DNA of 64,000 bases from assembly GCA_027574665.1 (NCBI GenBank), contig CM050650.1, positions 53,117,304 through 53,181,303 of the forward strand, given 5' to 3'. The position numbers were made by a program, and so were the translations under genes. Positions 54,701 through 60,700 of the stretch are shown one piece after another. This stretch comes from Rhynochetos jubatus. Taxonomy: Eukaryota > Chordata > Aves > Eurypygiformes > Rhynochetidae. Numbering within the stretch: the stretch's first letter is position 1; each line of letters starts with the position of its first letter. Below the pieces are notes generated by a model. That model was not told the origin of the DNA, did no database searches, and worked only from the letters and a program-made list of their open reading frames with translations.

Positions 54701-57700
54701 GTGATATATTCAATCTTTAAATGTTATTCATTTGCCGAGCCCAATTCAAGTGCAGTCTAGCTTTCAGCTAAGGGCCATAAACTACCAGTAACGAAGTTAA
54801 ACTTCTGATGCTTCAGCGTTAGTTTTCACTGAAATATGATGTAAGAGAAGGCCACCTTTAATACTTTCAATAGAAAAATTATTGTCAGTTGGCTGAAAGC
54901 TTTAGTAACACACACAAAAGCTGCTACTTCAGCTGAGTTTCTCAGAGAGGGATGTCAAAAAAGTGGACTTTTTTAATTTCACCTAGTACTATTTGTCTTA
55001 GAAAAATAACTTTTTATTTTCTAGAACAGTCCTTATTCCTCTATCTCCAACTGTTTCTCTCCTGTGATTTTTCCTGATAATTAAGTTCAAGTGCAACAAA
55101 ATATTCCAAGAAGAAAAAAAAAAAAAGAGAAATAAATTCCAGCATTGTTCCTTTGATTCAGAACTGGCTTTGGAATTTGGAAAAAAATATTTGAAGAGAA
55201 TCATTTCCTGTTAAGTGTAGACAATGTTTAAAATAACCCATGGACCCTTTCACCCCTACCTCAAATGAAGACATTATTGAGTGCTAGTATTAGGGCTTAA
55301 AGCTCTGTAGTAGGTCTTAAAATCAAAGATAAAAGTCTCTGTATTAGAACATGGCATACATAGGAAAGTTACATGGAAATCTTGAAAGAATGTAGCCCCT
55401 TATTGTATAGCCCAGTTTAGTTTCACTTGATAAACACGTGAATAATGGTTTAATTTCACAGGAATTAAAATAAAATCTGTGGAATTAACACTGACTTTTA
55501 AAGCTTTTTGTGAATACGGCTATGTGCAAGGTTGTAAATTAATTACGTGTTTTATTTGCTGAGCTCAATAGCTGGCAGGTTACTCCCCTAAAAGGCTTGA
55601 ATGCTTACTACAATTGTTATGTCTTCAGCATGTTAACATATTGCATTTTCTTTCTCAGACTCACAAGTATATCGTACAAGCATTGGTGCTGTACAATAGT
55701 TGGCCACTTACTGAGAGCCAGTGTCTGTTTGTTCAGGCACTGAAAGAAATGGAGAAAAATGAAATCAAAGGTTGGTCCGGTCTAATTGTGTATTTAGCCA
55801 AATGCATTGTGTTACTGATTTAAAAAAACTTAGATTGCTTCAAGTGAAGAGCATATGATTTTTATTATTATTATTATTATTATTATGCACTGCTTGAGTG
55901 AAATAATTAAGCAAAAAAGCTCTTTGTTATGTGGTTCATAGAAATGAAGTTTGATTGCATGATTCTGTACCTTCAGTTCACAAATTATAAAGAAAGCAGG
56001 CAATGTTCTGCAAACCTCACCTGAGCTTGTTAAGGCCCAGACTAGGCAGGGATGTGGGACAGTCATAGAAGTGTAACTGCTTCTGCCAGCAGAGAGACAG
56101 ATGAAGTGTAATATAAAGGCACAGTGCTCTGACAAAGTGCATCCAAACACAGGAACTTCTACTGAAACTAGAGAAACATGCCTGCTGATAATTTAAGAAC
56201 ATGCACTGTCAGGAGGGGGAAAAAAGGCCTGGTTTGGGATATGCATTGCTAGTCAGTAACTCAGAAATTAGATAGATATCTCATATTTGCTCCTCCTTTT
56301 GCCACTGGGATGGACACAGAATGATTTAGACCTTAAATATGTTAGAGGAAAATTTATGTGGCTTGGATCCAACAGCCCAAGAGAGGTGAGGCTGCTCCCA
56401 CTCCACATCCCAGGTCCAACCAGTAGCAGGTAGTCCCAGAAGGCACACGCACACAGAGCACACATACACACTAGGTATATATGTATATGCATATAGACAT
56501 TGCCAGCCATGCAAATCACAGACACTCAGAGCACTCACGCAAACACAGACAGCACCAATGGTCTCATTCTGCTCCCCTTTCTGGCTGGACAGAATGGAAG
56601 TCCACTAGTAAGAAGATATAGATATACATGTGTGTATGTCTGTATGCATATATATGTGGTGGATCATTCCAGCAGCTGGGCTGGAACGATACCAGTAGCT
56701 GACTCCCCTGTGCTCTTGCCCTGCAGAATATAAGATATTTATTTATTTATTTACTCCTAAATAATTAAATTCATATCTAAATAAATATTTAGATTCCTGC
56801 AGAATATAAAATTCCACCCCAATTCCACCACTCAGTAAATTTCCTGCATCATTAACATTAAAATTCTATAACTCAATTTTTAAAATATGAGATAAGAAAA
56901 ATTTGCATTATCCTTCCTTATATATACACACTTGCTAATAGCCTTAAGTTTTCTTAGGAATATTTTGTCTTTATTTATTAGTGGTATTTCTCACTTCTTA
57001 CTCTGGTTACATGTTTCTTTTTACGTCTGGTTGTTTGGTTTTGGTTTTTTTAAAATTCTGTTATCCTGGACTGAAGGTAGATTCATCAGCAGTAATTGCT
57101 GACATATATTATTTCTTTTCTTGTATTTGAGTGCAACATTTGAGATTTTTGCAGTCTTTTTTTCAGCTAGCGTTACAGAACTTCACAAAGATAAATCTTG
57201 GTAGTTTACTATAGACCCTAGTCAGTTTTAGTAGTATTTGAGGAGTTACATCACGTAGCCTTACAGGCCTGCACAAAGGCAGCATTTTTAGTGGTTATCT
57301 TACCTGCTTTCAGCTTGCTGCATTCTTCACAAAATCTTTTCTGCCCAGATGACTCTGTTTATTCTCCTCATTTTCCCTTTAACGATCGACTGCTGCTTAG
57401 AGCAGACATCTTATCCCATTGTCTTACCCTTCTGAGTCGGATACATAGGAGCAGCTTGCAGTTAATACCCCAATCATGCCACTGGTGTGTATCCTTTCAC
57501 ACAGCTACCACCAAGGTCTGTAACACTGCAGGGCAAAGGAGGTCACTTAGTCTCTCTGTTTCTTCACTAGTTCTCAGCTGCTGTTATTGAAGACTGTCAG
57601 TGTCATGAGCATGCTCTTGTTGAGCTCAAGGCAGCTGTATTCCAGTTCATAGCTTCCCTTCTCCATGTTAACCGATGCTGTGGCTCACTTCCAGTCAACC

Positions 57701-60700
57701 AGTAGCCACAGTCAGCGATAACGAGCACTTTTCTCTTAGGATTCTTTAATTGTGGTTGCTGTATCCTCTCAAAATTGCTGCCCTTCAAAGCAACCCAAAT
57801 CCATTTCACAGTTCAGATTCACTGGGTGTTTCTGTTTATGGAAGGGTAACAACAGATTGTCCAGGCCACCAACAGCGTTTAAAAACATTTATCGTAATGT
57901 TTAAACACCAACGCTGGCTGCATTTACTACTTAGCATTTACTTTATGTGCCCCTATAAACTGCACTATTTATCTGGATTGCTCACTGTAGGTAAGTATTT
58001 TGGGGAAAAAAACAACAAAACAAAACATCTAATCTTTGAATATTTTTCTGATTATGAACTAGTCTTAAAGCAATTTAAAAACTGAGCTTTACCATTTAAA
58101 GATGTCAACACCAGTTGTCAAACACACAGTTAACAGCAATGTTGGTGACATCCTCTCACCATGTGATTTTTAAGAAAGCTGTGGTGAGCCAGGTAGAAAA
58201 TTCCTGCAGCAAATTTCACCATTTCAGGTATCACTTTTTCATGTAAGACAACAGTGCCATCTGGAGTTAGTTTTATATTAAAGCTAATTTATCATGGCAA
58301 AAGCATATTTCAGTTTTCTATTAGCATTTATTAAGGTCTTTTAAACTAATCTCCCTTTAAATGAAGACCCATACTATTATACTATTAATATTTGCCATTA
58401 TTATAAAGATTTATAAAGAATATTATTGAAGAAAATTAGCTCTTCAGCATAAGGATGCTATGATAATTTTGTATTTCGTATTTTTTTAATGTTTGTTACT
58501 CTTTTCTTTCTTCTAAATCCTTAATACTGAAATTTGGCAGTACTTGTAAAAAGAATTATGTTAGCCATAATTATTTCATGACTAATATCTAGTTATATTT
58601 ATTATATATGAAATCTCATTAATGCTTTATTAAAGAGCACATTGCACAAACAAAACATTAAAAAGGCATTAACCAATGAAACCCAAGTACAAAGAAATTA
58701 GAAAGTGCCAGGTAGTGCATTATGTATACTGTCTTCATTCTTTTCCCTCTTTTTTTGTTTGGTTTTTTTTTTCCTTCCGTTGAGAAATGTTAATGGGGCA
58801 AGACTTCAGTGGGAAAATAGTAAAAAAAAAAATAATATCTGTATCGTAATTCTTGTGTAAAAGGGGAAAAATTAGCAGGCAATCTTGCAGCTGCTAATAC
58901 CATTTTGAGTTGCTTGACTGTGCGAACAGAATTATTTTGAAGATTCATTTTGTATATATGAGTTTCAGCTACTGCCTTTTTGGGTTCTTTGGTTTTACTT
59001 TTGTTGTAGTAAGATCAGAAGCTTTATCGTGCAACTGTCACAACCCAGAGTTGAATCATCCTTGTGTGCTGAATGCTGACTGCAGCATATATTTTATATA
59101 TCGCCTTAAGTTATCCGAAGAGTATTAGCTGTTGGTGAGAGAAGGCTCTCTGTCCACTGGGAGCGCAGGGGGAGATAGGGCACCCAGCCCAGGTGGGAGG
59201 GGTAGGTTTGAAAAGGCAGAGAAGAGGCAATATCCTTGGGAATATTCCTTTTTTTTTTTCTGCAGAGCTGGGAACGTTTCTCCCACAGGTTTTCTCTTCC
59301 CACAGGAGAACTTGCTGGCTCATGCCAAGGGCAGGATTGCATGAGGTCTGTAACGGGTTGTTCCGTTCTCCCCCTTTCTCTCTTTCCCAGCTTTCCTGTC
59401 TGTGGTCATTCATCACTTGCCCGCTGTTCAGTGAAAAAAGAGGTCACTGAAGATACAGGATGGTGCTGGAGTTTAAAGACCTGTAGACCTCTCAGCCATA
59501 CTCTAACCCCACCCTACTATCGTAATGTTGGTGGTTCGCTACTATCCCCATGTAGTTTTACTGCAACTTCAGTGTCTGGATGAACCCACCTTTGGAAAGA
59601 TTTTTCAGGTTATCTGTCAAGAATGCTTCGGAGGGTCCAGTCAGAGACAGGAAAAGCAACATCTGCACTTCTCAGTCATTTCCTAACCAAATCTGAAAGT
59701 CTCTCGTGGGGCAAGTAATGGTCATTTCTTCCAACTATTGGGTAATCCCACTAAATGCTCAGAACTTATTTCAGATAGTGGGACCGTGATATCTTCTCAA
59801 AGAAAACTTCAAAAGACTTCTCTATATTGTACCTATGAATAAGATACATTCTCTGTAATGTGAATTTTATAAATCAGGAGTAGCTGTCTATTGTAACTAA
59901 ACAGGAGAATTGCTGTATCTCAGCCTCAGGTTAGAAGTTTCAGGTAGGAAATATTTGGTGTAATTATTTAGCTTGTCATAGACAGGACATTGGACTGGAT
60001 GATCACTATGGTTCCTTCTGGCATTACACTAAATGAAACTGAGTAAATAATTGAAAAGTGGTAGAGAAGCTAATTTTAAGAGTTACTATCAGCTGCCTGT
60101 CATCACTGTCAGTTGGCGTGATGCCCAAGCTTTTCTCAGTGCCATACGTATACAGAAACTGCCACTGACAGTTTGGGATGATTGATGCATAAGCTGTGAG
60201 CTGGAGTGGCCTTTTACTTTCTGTGTCATCTCCCTGCCGTTCTTTTTATCGCACCCTGTGCAAAGCATTTGCCTGGCTTTGGCCTTAGAAAAGCCCCAAG
60301 GAACTACTCACATCTCCCTTAGAGTCCCAGTGGGCTGCATGCTGTAGTGCCAAACTGCAGCCACTGCTTCCTCCAGAAATATTTGGAGGATGATCCCAAA
60401 ACCAGGGAGACTGCCCACTCTGCTGAGGGACAGACGAGGGCTGGGGGAACCTGGACAGTGCAGGGCACTGTGAGCTAGGAGAGCTACACTGAATCCTGCC
60501 CTAAGCCTTCGTATCTGGAGTTAAAGCAGGATACCTCATTTTAGCCCTCTCATTTAATAGGCTTGTTTGTTATTTACTAACTTCTCAGTCTATGCAATAA
60601 GTCCAGAGCATCAAAATGTTAAAATTCAGAGTTGTAAAATATTTATAGAAGCCAGACAAAGCTTGTGGTATCTCATGACATAGAAAGTCTTTGTCTGGTA